From the NCBI RefSeq assembly GCF_001940455.1, contig NZ_MKQR01000009.1, positions 406,111 to 470,110 of the forward strand: a DNA stretch of 64,000 bases, given 5' to 3'. This document shows, one piece after another, positions 6,571 through 18,700 of this stretch; position 1 is the stretch's first letter, and every line of letters starts with the position of its first letter. The notes under the pieces are model-generated. The model searched no databases, was not told where the DNA came from, and saw only the letters and a program-made list of their open reading frames with translations. Made by a program: the position numbers and the translations under genes. The DNA is from Actinokineospora bangkokensis (GTDB taxonomy: Bacteria > Actinomycetota > Actinomycetes > Mycobacteriales > Pseudonocardiaceae).

Positions 6571-9500
6571 ATGAACGCTGCGCCCCCGCGCCTGCCGTTG
6601 ACGGCCGCCCAGTCCGGCGTCGTCTTCGCCCAGCGCCTCGACCCGGCGAACCCGGTCTACAACATCGCCGAGCACGTCGAGGTCGCCGCGCGGGTGGACG
6701 CCGGGCTGCTGCGCGCCGCCCTGGTGACGGTGCTCGCGGAGGCCGAGGCGCTGCGGGCGCGGGTGTCGGTCGACGCCGACGGGACCGCCACCCAGGCCAT
6801 CACCACCGCCACCGACCCCGGTCTGTCCGAACTGGACTTCTCCGCCGCGGCGGACCCGGAGGCCGAGGCGACCGCGTGGATGCGCGCGGAGCTGGCCACC
6901 CCGGCCGACCTCGACGGCGGCCCGCTGTTCGCCTTCGCCCTGCTGCACGTGGGCCCCGACCGGTCCTGGTGGTACCAGCGCTACCACCACGCCCTGCTCG
7001 ACGGCGTGGGCATGTCGCTGGTGCAGCGGCGCGTCGCGGAGGTCTACACCGCGCTGTGCGGGGGCGGCCCCTGCGGCCCCAGCCCGTTCCCGCCGCTGCG
7101 CGAGCTGGTGGAGGAGGAGCGCGACTACCGCGCAGGCGAGCGCTTCGAGCGCGACCGCGCGCACTGGGCCCAAGCGCTGGCCCACCGCCCCGAACCGGTC
7201 AGCGTCACCGGCGACCGGCCCGTCATGCCGCACCGGCTCGACCGCAGGCGCGCGCACCTGACCGGGGAGGACATGGCCGCCGTGCGCGGGCTGGCCCGCG
7301 AGGTCGGCTGCGCCTGGCCCGCGGTGGTCGTCGCCGCGTTCGGCGCCTACCTGGGCAGGCTCACCGGCGCCCGCGAGGTCGTGCTCGGCATCCCGGTCTC
7401 CGCCCGCCCCAAGGGCCCGGCCGCCGGGGTGCCCGGGATGGTGTCCAACATCGTCCCGCTCGTGCTGCCCGCCGACCCCGCCGCCACCTGCGGCGAGCTG
7501 ACCGCGGCCGCCTCGACCCGGCTGCGCGCCGCGGTGCGCCACCAGCGCTACCGGTACGAGGACATGCGCCGCGACCTCAAGCTGGTCACCGACGACGCCC
7601 GGCTGGTCGGCCCGCACGTCAACATCGTCCTGGTCGACCAGGACGACCTGCGCTTCGGCACCGCCCCCGCCCGGCCGGTCAACCTCGCGGGCGGCCCGGT
7701 CGACGAGCTGTCGCTGGTCATCGACGCCCGCGGCGCCGGGCAGGGCGTCGACCTCGTCCTCGACGCCAACCCCGACCTGTTCGGCCCGGCCGCGCTCGAC
7801 GCCCTGCACGCCCGGTTCACCGCCTTCACCGCCGCGTTCGCCGCCGCGGGCCCCGAGGCGCCGCTCGCGGCCCTGGAGGTGGCCACCCCCGACGAGCTGG
7901 ACCTGGTGCTGCGCCGGTGGAACGACACCGCGCGCCCCAACCCCGTCGAGACCGCCGTGGACCTGCTCGACGCCCAGGCCGCGGCCACCCCGGACGCCGT
8001 CGCCGCCCGCCACGGCGGCACCGCGCTGACCTACGCCGAGCTGCACGGGCGCGCCAACCGCCTCGCCCGGCTGCTCGTCGAGCGCGGGGCCGGGCCGGAG
8101 ACCGCCGTCGCCCTGTGCCTGCGCCGCACCCACGACCTGCTCGTGGCGGTGCTGGCCGTGCTCAAGTCCGGCGCCTCCTACGTCCCGGTCGACCCCGCCT
8201 ACCCCGCCGACCGCATCGCGTTCATGCTCGCCGACGCCGCGCCCGTGCTCGTGCTCACCGACACCTCGGCCCGCTCGGCCCTGCCCGGGGGCGACCACGC
8301 GCTGCTCGTGCTCGACGAGACCGACACCGCCGCGCTCGACCCCGCCCCGCTGACCGACGCCGACCGCCGCGCCCCGCTGCGCCCGGCCACCGCCGCCTAC
8401 ACGATCTTCACCTCCGGCTCCACCGGCCGCCCCAAGGGCGTCGTCGTCGAGCACGCCGCCCTGGCCGACCTGCTGCGCTGGGCCGCGGCGGACTTCGGGC
8501 CCGCGCGGCTGGCGCACGTGCTCGCCGCGACCTCGCTCAACTTCGACGTCTCGGTCTTCGAGCTGCTGGGCCCGCTGGCCTGCGGCGGCTCGGTCGAGGT
8601 CGTGCGCGACCTGCTCGCGCTGGCCGAGCAGCCCGGCGCCCGCTGGTCGGGCACCCTCGTCAGCGCCGTGCCCTCGGCCCTGGCCCAGGTGCTCGCCCAC
8701 GGCGGCGTGCGCGTCGAGGCCGGGGACGTGGTGCTCGCGGGGGAGGGGCTGTCGCTGCCCAACGCCCGCCTGGTGCAGGAGACCGTCCCCGGCACCCGGC
8801 TGTCGAACATCTACGGCCCCACCGAGGCCACCGTCTACGCGACCGCCTGGTACGCCGACGGCCCGGTGGCCGCCGCGCCGCCCATCGGCGCCCCCATCCG
8901 CAACACCCGCGCCTACGTGCTGGACACCGCGCTGCGCCCGGTGCCCCCCGGCGCCACCGGCGAGCTGTACCTGGCCGGTGCCGGGCTCGCCCGCGGCTAC
9001 CTCGACCGCCCCGGCCTGACCGCGCAGCGGTTCGTCGCCGACCCCTTCGGCGGCCCCGGCGACCGCATGTACCGCACCGGCGACGTCGTGCGCTGGAACC
9101 CCGACGGCGACGTCGAGTACCTCGGCCGCGGCGACGACCAGGTGAAGGTGCGCGGGTTCCGCATCGAGCTCGGGGAGGTCGAGACCGCCGCCGCCGCGCA
9201 CCCCTCGGTCGCCCAGGCCGCGGTGGTCGTCCGCGAGGACACCCCCGGCGTCAAGCAGCTGGTCGCCTACCTCGTCGGCGCGGGCGGTGCGTCCGCCGAC
9301 GTCGACGGCGTGCGCTCGGCGCTGGCCGCGGCGCTGCCGGAGTACATGGTGCCCGCCGCGTTCGTCGAGCTGGACCGGTTGCCGCTCAACCCCAACGGCA
9401 AGCTCGACCGCAAGGCCCTGCCCGCCCCCCGCTACCTCGCCGCCGGGGCCGGTGACGAGCCCGCCGACGAGTCCCAGCGCCTGCTGTGCGAGCTGGTCGG

Positions 9501-12500
9501 GGACGTGCTCGGGGTCGACGGCGTCGGCCCCGCCGACAGCTTCTTCGACCTCGGCGGCGACAGCATCGTCGCCATCCGGCTCGTCTCCCGCGCCCGCGAG
9601 GCCGGGCTGCTACTCACCCCGCGGCAGGTCTTCGACGCCCGCACCCCCGCCGCGCTCGCCGCCGTGGCCGAGCGCGCCGGGCGGGCGCCCGCCGCCGCGG
9701 GCACCGGCCAGGGCACCGGTGCGCTGGCGCCGCTGCCCATCGTGGCCGACCTGTTCGACCGCGGCGGCCCCGTCGACGGCCTGCACCAGGCCGTCCTGCT
9801 CGACACCCCGGCCTGGCTCGACCCCGACGGGTTCGCCACCGCCCTGCAGGCGCTGTTCGACCACCACGACGCCCTGCGCACCCGCGTCGTCGTCGACGCC
9901 GACCACTGCGGGCCGCGCCTGGAGGTGGGCGCGCCCGGTTCGGTGCGCGCCGCCGACCTGATCACCCGGGTCCCCGCGGGCACCGACGTCGAGGAGGCGA
10001 CCCGCGCGGCCTGGCAGCGGCTGTTCCCCGAGGACGGGGTGCTGGCCCAGGTCGTGTGGTTCGACGGCGCCCGGCGGGTCCTGCTCGTCCTGCACCACCT
10101 GCTCGTCGACGGGGTGTCCTGGCGCATCCTGCTGCCCGACCTGGCCCAGGCCGCCACCGCCGTGGCCGCGGGCGACCCGGTGCGCCTGCCCGAGGTCGGC
10201 ACCGCCTACCGGTGGTGGGCCCAGCAGCTGTCCACACTGGACCGATCGGGTGAGGCGGGGCTGTGGCGGGAGCACCTGGCCGTGGCTGACCCGCGCTTCG
10301 GCGACCGCGCCTTCGACCCCGCCCGCGACACCCGCGCCACCACCGCGACCACCACCCTGCGGGTGCCCGGCGCGCTCGCCGCCGAGCTGCTGGGCCCGGT
10401 CGCGGCCGCCTTCGGCGGCGTGGCCGAGGTGCTGCTGGCCGGGCTCGCGCTGGCCGCGGAGTCGGTGCGCCCGGCGGGCGGCCTGCTCGTCGACGTCGAG
10501 ACCCACGGCCGCGCCGACGTGCTGCCCGGGGTCGACCTGTCCCGCACCGTCGGCTGGTTCACCGCCGTGCACCCGCTCGGCATCGACCTGTCCGGTGTGG
10601 ACCTCGGCGACGCCATGGCGGGCGGGCGTTGCGCGGGCACCGCCGTCAAGCGCGTCCGCGACCTGCTGCGGGCCGTGCCCGACAGCGGCGTCGGCTACGG
10701 CGTGCTGCGCCGCGCGGGCGGGCTGCCCGGGGCCGCGGTGCCGCAGGTGTGCTTCAACCACCTCGGCTCGCTCGTCCTGCCCGACCTGGGGGAGTGGGCG
10801 CTCGCCGACGCCCCCGCCGTCCCCGGCGACCACGACGGGGCCCGCCCCGCGCACGCGGTCGAGGTCACCACCCTGGTCACCCCCGACGGCGGCCTCACCG
10901 CGCACGTCACCGCCGCCGTCGACGCGGTGGGCCACGACCTGCCCGCCGACCTGGTCGCCGCCTGGCAGCAGGCCTTGGCCGCCATCGCCGCGCACGTCGC
11001 CGCCGTCGGCGGCCGCGTCGGCGCCACCCCCGGCGACTTCCCGCTGGTCGAGCTCGACCAGGACCGGGTCGACGCGCTGGAGCTGCGGTACGGCCCGCTG
11101 CGCGACGTGCTGCCGCTGGCCCCCCTCCAGCGCGGGCTGCTCTTCCACGCCCGCTTCGACGACGCCGAGGCCGACGTCTACACCGTCCAGTTCGGGTTCG
11201 ACGTCGACGGCCCGGTCGACGAGACCGCGCTGCGCGCCGCCTTGGCCGCCCTGCTGCGCAGGCGCCCCGAGCTCGGCGCCGCCTTCCCCGCGGGCGGCGG
11301 CGACCCGGTGCAGGTGCTGCCCGCCGAGGTCGAGGTCCCGCTGGCCGTGCACGACCTGTCCGCGGCCCCCGACCAGGCCGCGCGGCTGGCCGCTGTGCAG
11401 GCCGCCGACCGCGGCGCCCGGTTCGACCTGGCCGCCCCGCCGCTGCTGCGGGTCGCGCTGTTCCGCCTCGGCGGCGGCAGGCACCGGATCACCCTGACCA
11501 ACCACCACATCCTGCTCGACGGCTGGTCCACCCCCATCGTCGCCACCGAGCTGTTCGCCCTCTACGGCGACGCGGGCGCCGACCTCGGCCCGGCCCGGCC
11601 GTTCCGCGACCACCTGGCCCACCTCGCCGCGCTGCCCGCCGAACCCGCCCGCCAGGCGTGGGCCGCCGAGCTGGCCGGGGTCGAGGAACCGACCCTGCTG
11701 CTGCCCACCGAGCGCCCCGAGCACGCCGCCGAACCCGCCCGGGTCAGCGTGCACGTGCCCGCCGCCCCGCTCGACGCGCTGGCCCGCGCCCGCGGGATCA
11801 CCACCAACACGCTGGTGCAGGGCGCGTGGGCGCTGCTGCTGTCCGCGCTCACCGGCCGCACCGACCTCACCTTCGGCGCCACCGTCAGCGGCCGCCCCGC
11901 CGACCTCGACGGCGTGGAGACCATGGTCGGGCTGTTCATCAACACCGTCCCCGTGCGGGTGCGGCTCGACCGGCACCGCCCCGCCCTGGACGCCTTCGCC
12001 GACACCCAGGACCGGCAGGCGGGCCTGGTGCCCCACCAGCACCTCGGGCTGGCCGAGGTGCAGCGCCTCGCAGGCGTCGGGGAGCTGTTCGACACCCTGG
12101 TGGTGTTCGAGAACTACCCGCTCGACCCGTCCGCGCTCACCCTGCCCGGCGCCACCATCACCGGCATCGACGGCGTCGACGCCACCCACTACCCGCTGAC
12201 CCTGATGGCCGTGCCTGGCCCGGAGCTGGAACTGCGCCTGGGCCACCGCCCCGACCTCGTTGACGCCGACGCCGCGCGGCTGCTGCTCACCCGCCTGCGC
12301 CGCGTCCTGGACACCCTCGTCGCCCACCCCGATGCCACCCCCGCCCAGATCGACGTGCTCGGCGACGACGAGCGCCACCTGGTGCTGCGCGGGTTCAACG
12401 ACACCGCCGCCGACCTCCCCGACACCACGCTGACCGCCCTGCTCGCCGCGGCCGCCGCGCGCACCCCGCACGCCGAGGCCCTGGTGTTCGAGGACCGCTC

Positions 12501-15500
12501 GCTGACCCACGCCGAGTTCGACGCCGAGGCCAACCGGCTCGCCCGGCTGCTGGTCGAGCGCGGCGCGGGCCCCGGCCGGTTGGTGGCCGTGGCGGTGCCG
12601 CGCTCGGTCGAGCTGGTCGTGGCCCTGCACGCGGTGCTGCGCGCTGGTGCGGCCTACCTGCCCATCGACCCGGACTACCCGGCCGACCGCATCGGGTTCC
12701 TGCTCGAAGACGGCGCCCCCGCGCTGCTGCTGACCACCCCCGAGCTCGACCCCACCCTGCCCGGCGACGTCCCCCGGCTGCTGCTGCCCGTCGACACCTC
12801 AGCGCACAGCCCGGCCCCGCTCACCGACGCCGACCGCACCACCCCGCTGCTGCCCGAGCACCCCGCCTACGCCATCTTCACCTCCGGCTCCACCGGCAGG
12901 CCCAAGGGCGTGCTCGTCCCGCACCGCGGCATCGTCAACCGCCTGCTGTGGACCCAGCACGCCTACGGGCTGCGCACCGACGACCGGGTGCTGCAGAAGA
13001 CCCCGTCCGGGTTCGACGTGTCGGTGTGGGAGTTCTTCTGGTCCTTCCTCGCGGGCTCCGCGCTGGTGGTCGCCCGCCCCGAGGGCCACCGCGACCCCGG
13101 CTACCTGGCCGAGCTGATCGACCGGCAGCGGGTCACCACCGTCCACTTCGTCCCGTCGATGCTCCAGGCGTTCGCCGCCGAGGCCGACCCGGCGCGCTGC
13201 ACCAGCCTGCGCCGGGTGCTGTGCAGCGGCGAGGCCCTGCCCGGTGAGCTGGCCACCCGCTTCAGCTCCGAGTTCGCCGTGCCGGTGCACAACCTCTACG
13301 GGCCCACCGAGGCCTCCGTCGACGTCACCTCCTGGGCGGTCACCCCCGAGGACGGCACCTCGGTGCCCATCGGCCGCCCGGTGTGGAACACCGCCACCTA
13401 CGTCCTCGACCCCGCGCTGCGGCCGGTGCCGCCCGGCGTCCCCGGCGAGCTGTACCTGGCGGGCCGCCAGCTGGCCCTGGGCTACCACCAGCGCCCCGGC
13501 CTCACCGCGGGCCGCTTCGTCGCCGACCCGCACGGCGGCCCCGGTGACCGCATGTACCGCACCGGCGACATCGCCCGCTGGCGCGCCGACGGCGCCCTGG
13601 AGTACCTGGGCCGGGTCGACGACCAGGTCAAGATCCGCGGCCAGCGGGTCGAACCCGGCGAGGTCGAGGCCGTGCTGGCCGGGCACCCCGCGGTCGAGGC
13701 CGTCGCCGTCGTGGCCCGCCGCGACCGGCCCGGCTCGGTGCGCCTGGTCGCCTACGCCGTCGGCGCCGCGGTCGACCCCGAGCAGCTGCGCGCGCACGCC
13801 GCCGCCGCGCTGCCCGAGCACATGGTGCCCGCGGCGGTGCTGGTCCTCGACGCGCTGCCGTTGACCCCCAACGGCAAGCTCGACCGCAAGGCCCTGCCCG
13901 CCCCCGACCCGGTGCGCTCCGGCGCGGGCAGGCGCGCCGAGGGCCCGGTGGAGGAGCTGATCGCCGGGCTGGTGGCCGAGCTGCTGGGCCTGGCGTCGGT
14001 CGGCGCCGACGAGAGCTTCTTCGAGCTCGGCGGCGACAGCATCATCTCCATCCAGCTCGTGTCCCGGGCCAGGGCCGCGGGGGTCGTGCTCACCCCGCGC
14101 CAGGTCTTCGAGCACCGCACCCCCGCCCGCCTCGCGGCGGTCGCGGGCACCGCCACCACCGCCGTCGCCGAGGACGCCGACGCGGGCACCGGGCCGCTGG
14201 TGCTCACCCCCATCTCGCACTGGCTGCTCGACCTGCCCGGCAAGCTCACCGGCTTCCACCAGTCGATGCTCGTCACCACCCCCGCCGGGGCGGACGTGGT
14301 GCGCCTGGCCGCCGCGCTGGACGCCCTGCTCGACCGGCACGACGCGCTGCGCCTGCGCCTGGACCCGGCCGGGGGCGCCGCCGTCGAGCCGCGCGGCGCG
14401 GTGCGCGCCACCCAGCTGCTCAGCCGGGTCGACGTCACCACCGTCGACCCGGAGGGCCTGGCCGCCGTCGTCGCCGAGGAGGTCGAGCACGCCCGCCGCG
14501 CCCTGGACCCGTGGGCGGGCCGGGTGGCCCGGTTCGTGTGGTTCGACGCCGGTGCCCGCCGCCCCGGGCGGCTGCTGCTCGTGGTGCACCACCTCGCCGT
14601 GGACGGGGTGTCCTGGCGGGTCCTGCTGCCCGACCTGGCCGCGGCCTGGCAGGGCGCCGAACCCGCCCCGGTGCCCACCTCCTACCGCACCTGGGGGCGG
14701 CTGCTCACCGAGGAGGCCACCCGCCGCACCGCCGAGCTGCCGCTGTGGCTGGAGCAGGTCGGGCAGCCCGACGCGCCGCTGGCCGCCCGGCCGCTGGACC
14801 CGGCCCGCGACACCGCGGGCACCGCCGAGGTCGTCACCGTCGAGCTGACCCCGGCCGAGACGCTGCCGCTGCTGACCGAGGTGCCCACCGCCTTCCACGC
14901 CGGGGTGCAGGACGTGCTGCTGGCCGCGCTGGCCATCACCGTCGCCGACCAGCGCCTCGACGCCAGCGGCCCGGTGCTCGTCGACGTCGAGGGCCACGGC
15001 CGCGCCGACCTGCCCGGCGCCGACGTCTCCCGCACGGTCGGCTGGTTCACCAGCCTGCACCCGGTGCGGCTGGACCCCGGCGTCGACGACTGGGACGAGC
15101 TGTGGGCGGCGGGCCCGGCCGCGGGCCGCGCCCTCAAGCAGGTCAAGGAGCAGGTGCGGGCGCTGCCCGACGGCGGCATCGGCTACGGCCTGCTGCGCCA
15201 CCTCAACCCGGCCACCGCCGCGGCGCTGGCCGCCGGGACCACCCCGCAACTCGGCTTCAACTACCTGGGCCGGGTCAGCGAACCCGGCGACGGCGGCGAC
15301 TTCGAGGCCGCCCCCGAGGCACCCGGCCTCGGCGGCGGCGCCGACCCCGCCATGGCGCTGCCGCACGCGGTGGAGATCACCGCGGTCGCCGTCGACGGCC
15401 CGGACGGGCCGCGGCTGTCGGCGACCTGGCGCTACCCGGCCGGGCTGCTCAGCGCCGCCGAGGTCGGCGCGCTGGCTCGCACCTGGCGGCGCGCCCTCGG

Positions 15501-15615
15501 CGTGCTCGTCGAGCACGCCGCCCGCCCCGACGCGGGTGGGCTGACCCCGTCCGACCTGGCCCTGGTGTCGGTCAGCCAGGACGACATCGACGAGTTCGAG
15601 GACCTCCTCGACTGA
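6571..15615 (+). CDS. NRPS, modules 1-2: C(starter)-A-PCP-E / C-A(Ser)-PCP-E
   Basis: A 3014-aa synthetase. Module 1 has a condensation domain at about 8-430 (HHALLDG at 139-145). Its N-terminus has the [17 protein letters not shown] pattern of starter C domains that accept an acyl group, as in EntF. It continues with adenylation about 465-960 (A10 NGK at 942-944), PCP with GGDS (Ser998) and epimerase about 1050-1480 (HHLLVDG at 1175). Module 2 has C about 1505-1940 (HHILLDG at 1645), A about 1945-2450, PCP Ser2490 and E about 2540-2985 (HH at 2673). By hand alignment to the A3-A6 region, the second A domain reads DVWHLSLVD, a serine code close to EntF; the first reads DVFSVAIVY, which I cannot assign. 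The C-terminal [18 protein letters not shown] tail matches a donor communication-mediating region for the next synthetase. Both residues should be D-configured. Confidence 0.95.
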   Translation: MNAAPPRLPLTAAQSGVVFAQRLDPANPVYNIAEHVEVAARVDAGLLRAALVTVLAEAEALRARVSVDADGTATQAITTATDPGLSELDFSAAADPEAEATAWMRAELATPADLDGGPLFAFALLHVGPDRSWWYQRYHHALLDGVGMSLVQRRVAEVYTALCGGGPCGPSPFPPLRELVEEERDYRAGERFERDRAHWAQALAHRPEPVSVTGDRPVMPHRLDRRRAHLTGEDMAAVRGLAREVGCAWPAVVVAAFGAYLGRLTGAREVVLGIPVSARPKGPAAGVPGMVSNIVPLVLPADPAATCGELTAAASTRLRAAVRHQRYRYEDMRRDLKLVTDDARLVGPHVNIVLVDQDDLRFGTAPARPVNLAGGPVDELSLVIDARGAGQGVDLVLDANPDLFGPAALDALHARFTAFTAAFAAAGPEAPLAALEVATPDELDLVLRRWNDTARPNPVETAVDLLDAQAAATPDAVAARHGGTALTYAELHGRANRLARLLVERGAGPETAVALCLRRTHDLLVAVLAVLKSGASYVPVDPAYPADRIAFMLADAAPVLVLTDTSARSALPGGDHALLVLDETDTAALDPAPLTDADRRAPLRPATAAYTIFTSGSTGRPKGVVVEHAALADLLRWAAADFGPARLAHVLAATSLNFDVSVFELLGPLACGGSVEVVRDLLALAEQPGARWSGTLVSAVPSALAQVLAHGGVRVEAGDVVLAGEGLSLPNARLVQETVPGTRLSNIYGPTEATVYATAWYADGPVAAAPPIGAPIRNTRAYVLDTALRPVPPGATGELYLAGAGLARGYLDRPGLTAQRFVADPFGGPGDRMYRTGDVVRWNPDGDVEYLGRGDDQVKVRGFRIELGEVETAAAAHPSVAQAAVVVREDTPGVKQLVAYLVGAGGASADVDGVRSALAAALPEYMVPAAFVELDRLPLNPNGKLDRKALPAPRYLAAGAGDEPADESQRLLCELVGDVLGVDGVGPADSFFDLGGDSIVAIRLVSRAREAGLLLTPRQVFDARTPAALAAVAERAGRAPAAAGTGQGTGALAPLPIVADLFDRGGPVDGLHQAVLLDTPAWLDPDGFATALQALFDHHDALRTRVVVDADHCGPRLEVGAPGSVRAADLITRVPAGTDVEEATRAAWQRLFPEDGVLAQVVWFDGARRVLLVLHHLLVDGVSWRILLPDLAQAATAVAAGDPVRLPEVGTAYRWWAQQLSTLDRSGEAGLWREHLAVADPRFGDRAFDPARDTRATTATTTLRVPGALAAELLGPVAAAFGGVAEVLLAGLALAAESVRPAGGLLVDVETHGRADVLPGVDLSRTVGWFTAVHPLGIDLSGVDLGDAMAGGRCAGTAVKRVRDLLRAVPDSGVGYGVLRRAGGLPGAAVPQVCFNHLGSLVLPDLGEWALADAPAVPGDHDGARPAHAVEVTTLVTPDGGLTAHVTAAVDAVGHDLPADLVAAWQQALAAIAAHVAAVGGRVGATPGDFPLVELDQDRVDALELRYGPLRDVLPLAPLQRGLLFHARFDDAEADVYTVQFGFDVDGPVDETALRAALAALLRRRPELGAAFPAGGGDPVQVLPAEVEVPLAVHDLSAAPDQAARLAAVQAADRGARFDLAAPPLLRVALFRLGGGRHRITLTNHHILLDGWSTPIVATELFALYGDAGADLGPARPFRDHLAHLAALPAEPARQAWAAELAGVEEPTLLLPTERPEHAAEPARVSVHVPAAPLDALARARGITTNTLVQGAWALLLSALTGRTDLTFGATVSGRPADLDGVETMVGLFINTVPVRVRLDRHRPALDAFADTQDRQAGLVPHQHLGLAEVQRLAGVGELFDTLVVFENYPLDPSALTLPGATITGIDGVDATHYPLTLMAVPGPELELRLGHRPDLVDADAARLLLTRLRRVLDTLVAHPDATPAQIDVLGDDERHLVLRGFNDTAADLPDTTLTALLAAAAARTPHAEALVFEDRSLTHAEFDAEANRLARLLVERGAGPGRLVAVAVPRSVELVVALHAVLRAGAAYLPIDPDYPADRIGFLLEDGAPALLLTTPELDPTLPGDVPRLLLPVDTSAHSPAPLTDADRTTPLLPEHPAYAIFTSGSTGRPKGVLVPHRGIVNRLLWTQHAYGLRTDDRVLQKTPSGFDVSVWEFFWSFLAGSALVVARPEGHRDPGYLAELIDRQRVTTVHFVPSMLQAFAAEADPARCTSLRRVLCSGEALPGELATRFSSEFAVPVHNLYGPTEASVDVTSWAVTPEDGTSVPIGRPVWNTATYVLDPALRPVPPGVPGELYLAGRQLALGYHQRPGLTAGRFVADPHGGPGDRMYRTGDIARWRADGALEYLGRVDDQVKIRGQRVEPGEVEAVLAGHPAVEAVAVVARRDRPGSVRLVAYAVGAAVDPEQLRAHAAAALPEHMVPAAVLVLDALPLTPNGKLDRKALPAPDPVRSGAGRRAEGPVEELIAGLVAELLGLASVGADESFFELGGDSIISIQLVSRARAAGVVLTPRQVFEHRTPARLAAVAGTATTAVAEDADAGTGPLVLTPISHWLLDLPGKLTGFHQSMLVTTPAGADVVRLAAALDALLDRHDALRLRLDPAGGAAVEPRGAVRATQLLSRVDVTTVDPEGLAAVVAEEVEHARRALDPWAGRVARFVWFDAGARRPGRLLLVVHHLAVDGVSWRVLLPDLAAAWQGAEPAPVPTSYRTWGRLLTEEATRRTAELPLWLEQVGQPDAPLAARPLDPARDTAGTAEVVTVELTPAETLPLLTEVPTAFHAGVQDVLLAALAITVADQRLDASGPVLVDVEGHGRADLPGADVSRTVGWFTSLHPVRLDPGVDDWDELWAAGPAAGRALKQVKEQVRALPDGGIGYGLLRHLNPATAAALAAGTTPQLGFNYLGRVSEPGDGGDFEAAPEAPGLGGGADPAMALPHAVEITAVAVDGPDGPRLSATWRYPAGLLSAAEVGALARTWRRALGVLVEHAARPDAGGLTPSDLALVSVSQDDIDEFEDLLD

Positions 15616-15724
15616 GCCGGGCCCCCGGACCCGGCACCCCCCGACCCGCCACGCGCACGGCCCCGCACACCGACGACCAGCCTGCGCCACCCCTCTTGCG
15701 AGACGAAGCCCTAGGAGACGACTG

Positions 15725-18700
15725 GTGCCCCACAACGCACAAGACCCCGCCGTGCGCGCGCAGGCCAAGGCGCCGTCGAAGGTGGCGGACGTCCTCCCGC
15801 TCTCCCCCCTGCAGGAGGGGCTGCTCTTCCACGCCCTGTTCGACGAGGCCGCCCAGGACGTCTACACCGTCCGGTTCGCCTTCGACCTGGCCGGGCCGCT
15901 CGACGCCGCCGCGCTGCGCGCCGCCGCCGAGACCCTGCTGGAGCGGCACGCGGTGCTGCGCACCGGCTTCCGGCAGAAGAAGACCGGCGAGACCGTGCAG
16001 GTCGTCGCCCGCCGCGCCGAGCTGCCTTGGCGGGAGCTGGACCTGGCCGCCGAGCCCGACCCGGCCGCCGCCGCCGAGCGCGCCGCCGAGGCCGACCGCA
16101 CCACCCGCTTCGACCTCACCGCGCCGCCGCTGATCCGGTTCACCCTGCTGCGCCTGGGCGCCGACCGGCACCGGCTGCTGGTCTGCCACCACCACATCCT
16201 GCTCGACGGCTGGTCCATGCCGGTGCTGGTGCGCGAGCTGTTCGCCGCCTACGCCGGGGCTGAGCTGCCCCGCGTCACCCCCTACCGCGACCACCTCGCG
16301 TGGCTGGCGGGCCGCGACCGCGACGCCGACGCCAAGGCCTGGGGCCGCGTCCTCGACGGGCTCACCGAGCCCACCCTGGTCGCCCCCGCCGACCCCGGCC
16401 GCGCCCCCGCCGAACCCGCGCGCCTGGAGGCGGTGCTCGACGAGGCCACCACCACCGCCCTCGCCGCCACCGCCCGCGCCTACGGGCTCACCGTCAACAC
16501 CGCCGTGCAGGGCGCCTGGGCGCTCGTGCTCGCCGCGCACACCGGCCGCCAGGACGTCGTGTTCGGCTCGGTCGTCTCCGGGCGCCCCGCCGACCTGCCC
16601 GGCGTGGAGTCCATGGTGGGCCTGTTCATCAACACCGTGCCCGTGCGCGTCCCGCTCGACCCCGCCGACACCCTCGCCGAGGCGCTGTCCACGCTGCGCA
16701 AGCAGCAGACCGAGGTGCTGGGCCACCAGCACGGCAGGCTGGCCGACATCCAGGCCGCCACCGGCCTGGGCGAGCTGTTCGACACCCTCGCCGTCTACGA
16801 GAACTACCCGCTCGACCCCGAGGCCCTGAAGCTGCCCGGCACCGGCCTGGCGCTGACCGGGGTCGACGTCCGCGACGCCACCCACTACCCGCTGGTGCTG
16901 GTCGCCCTGCCCGGCGACGCGCTGCGGCTGCGCCTGGACCACCGCGCCGACCTCGTCGACGCCACCACCGCCCGCGCCCTGCTCGACCGGGTGCTGCGCG
17001 CGCTGACCACCATCGCCACCACCCCCGAGGCGCTGGTGGGCTCGGTCGACCTGCTCTCCGCGCACGAGCGCGACCTGGTGCTGCGCCGCTGGAACGACAC
17101 CGCCGCGCAGATCCCGCGGCTGACCTTCCCCGAGCTGTTCGACGCCGCCGCCACCCGCGACCGCGGCGCCACCGCGCTCGTGCACGGCGCCACCGAGCTG
17201 AGCTACGCCGAGGTCGACGCCCGCGCCAACCGCCTCGCCCGGCTGCTCGTCGAGCGCGGCGTGCGCCCGGAGGAGCGGGTCGCGCTCGTGCTGCCCCGCT
17301 CGCCGGAGCTGGTCATCGCCGCGCTCGCGGTCACCAAGGCGGGCGGCGCCTACCTGCCCGTCGACCCGGACTACCCGGCCGACCGCATCCGCTTCACCCT
17401 CACCGACGCCGAGCCGGTGCTGGTGATCACCGCCGCGGGCGTGGACTGCCCCGGCACCGGCGCCGCCCACCTGCTCGTCGACGAGCCCACCGACGCCTAC
17501 CCCGCCGACCCGGTGACCGACGCCGACCGGTCCGCCCCCCTGCTGCCCGAGCACCCCGCCTACGTCATCTACACCTCCGGGTCCACCGGTGTGCCCAAGG
17601 GCGTCGTGGTCTCGCACGCCGGTGTCGCCGCGTTCGCCCAGTCCTGCGTGGAGCGCTTCGCCGCCGACGCGGGCAGCCGGGTGCTCCAGTTCTCCTCGCC
17701 CAGCTTCGACGCGTTCGTGCTGGAGCTGTGCACCGCCTTCGGCGCGGGCGCCGCGCTCGTCGTGCCCGACCGGGGCCCGCTCGCCGGTGAGGTGCTGGCC
17801 GAGGTGCTGGCCGAGCAGCGCGTCACCCACGCCCTGATCCCGCCCGCCGCGCTGGCCAGCGTCCCGCCGACCGCCCTGCCGCACTTCCGCTCGCTGGTCG
17901 TCGGCGGCGACGCCACCTCCGCCGAGCTGGTCGAGACCTGGTCGCCCGGCCGCCGGATGGTCAACGCCTACGGGCCCACCGAGGCCACCGTCGCCGCGAC
18001 CACCAGCGCCCCGCTGGCCCCCGGCCGCGTGCCGCCCATCGGCACCCCGCTGCACAACACCCGCGTCCACGCCCTCGACGCCCAGCTGCGCCCGGTGCCC
18101 CCCGGCCAGGTCGGGGAGCTCTACATCGCCGGCGGCGGCCTCGCCCGCGGCTACCTCGCCCGCCCCGGCCTCACCGCGTCCCGGTTCGTCGCCGACCCGT
18201 TCGGCGCGGCGGGGGAGCGGATGTACCGCACCGGCGACCTGGTGTCCTGGACCCCCGAGGGCGAGCTGGTCTTCCACGGCCGCGCCGACGACCAGGTCAA
18301 GGTGCGCGGGTTCCGCATCGAGCTGGGCGAGCTCGAGTCCGCGCTGCGCGCGCACCCCGGCGTGGAGCAGGCCGTCGTGGTCGTCCGCGAGGACCGGCCC
18401 GGCGTGCGCATGCTCGTCGGGTACGTCGTCGCCGCCGAGGGCGCCACCTGCGACAGCGACACCCTGCGCGCGCACGTGGGCACCACCCTGCCCGACTACA
18501 TGGTGCCCGTCGCCGTCGTCCCCCTCGCGGCGTTCCCGGTGACCGCCAACGGCAGCAAGGTCGACCGGGCCGCGCTGCCCGCCCCCGACCTGGGCCGCGC
18601 CGGGGCCACCCGCGCCCCCGCCACCGAGGTCGAGCGGCTGCTGTCCGAGCTGTTCGCCGAGGTGCTGGGCGTCGCGGGCGTCGGCGCCCAGGACAACTTC

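Noticed and set aside
2333..15615. A siderophore cluster, suggested by SbnA/SbnB and an EntF-like starter C and Ser module
   Set aside because: There are no chelating-group genes (DHB, salicylate, hydroxamate), no siderophore receptor or reductase and no visible iron box, while a full polyene PKS and glutamate mutase are linked. It is not strictly excluded.
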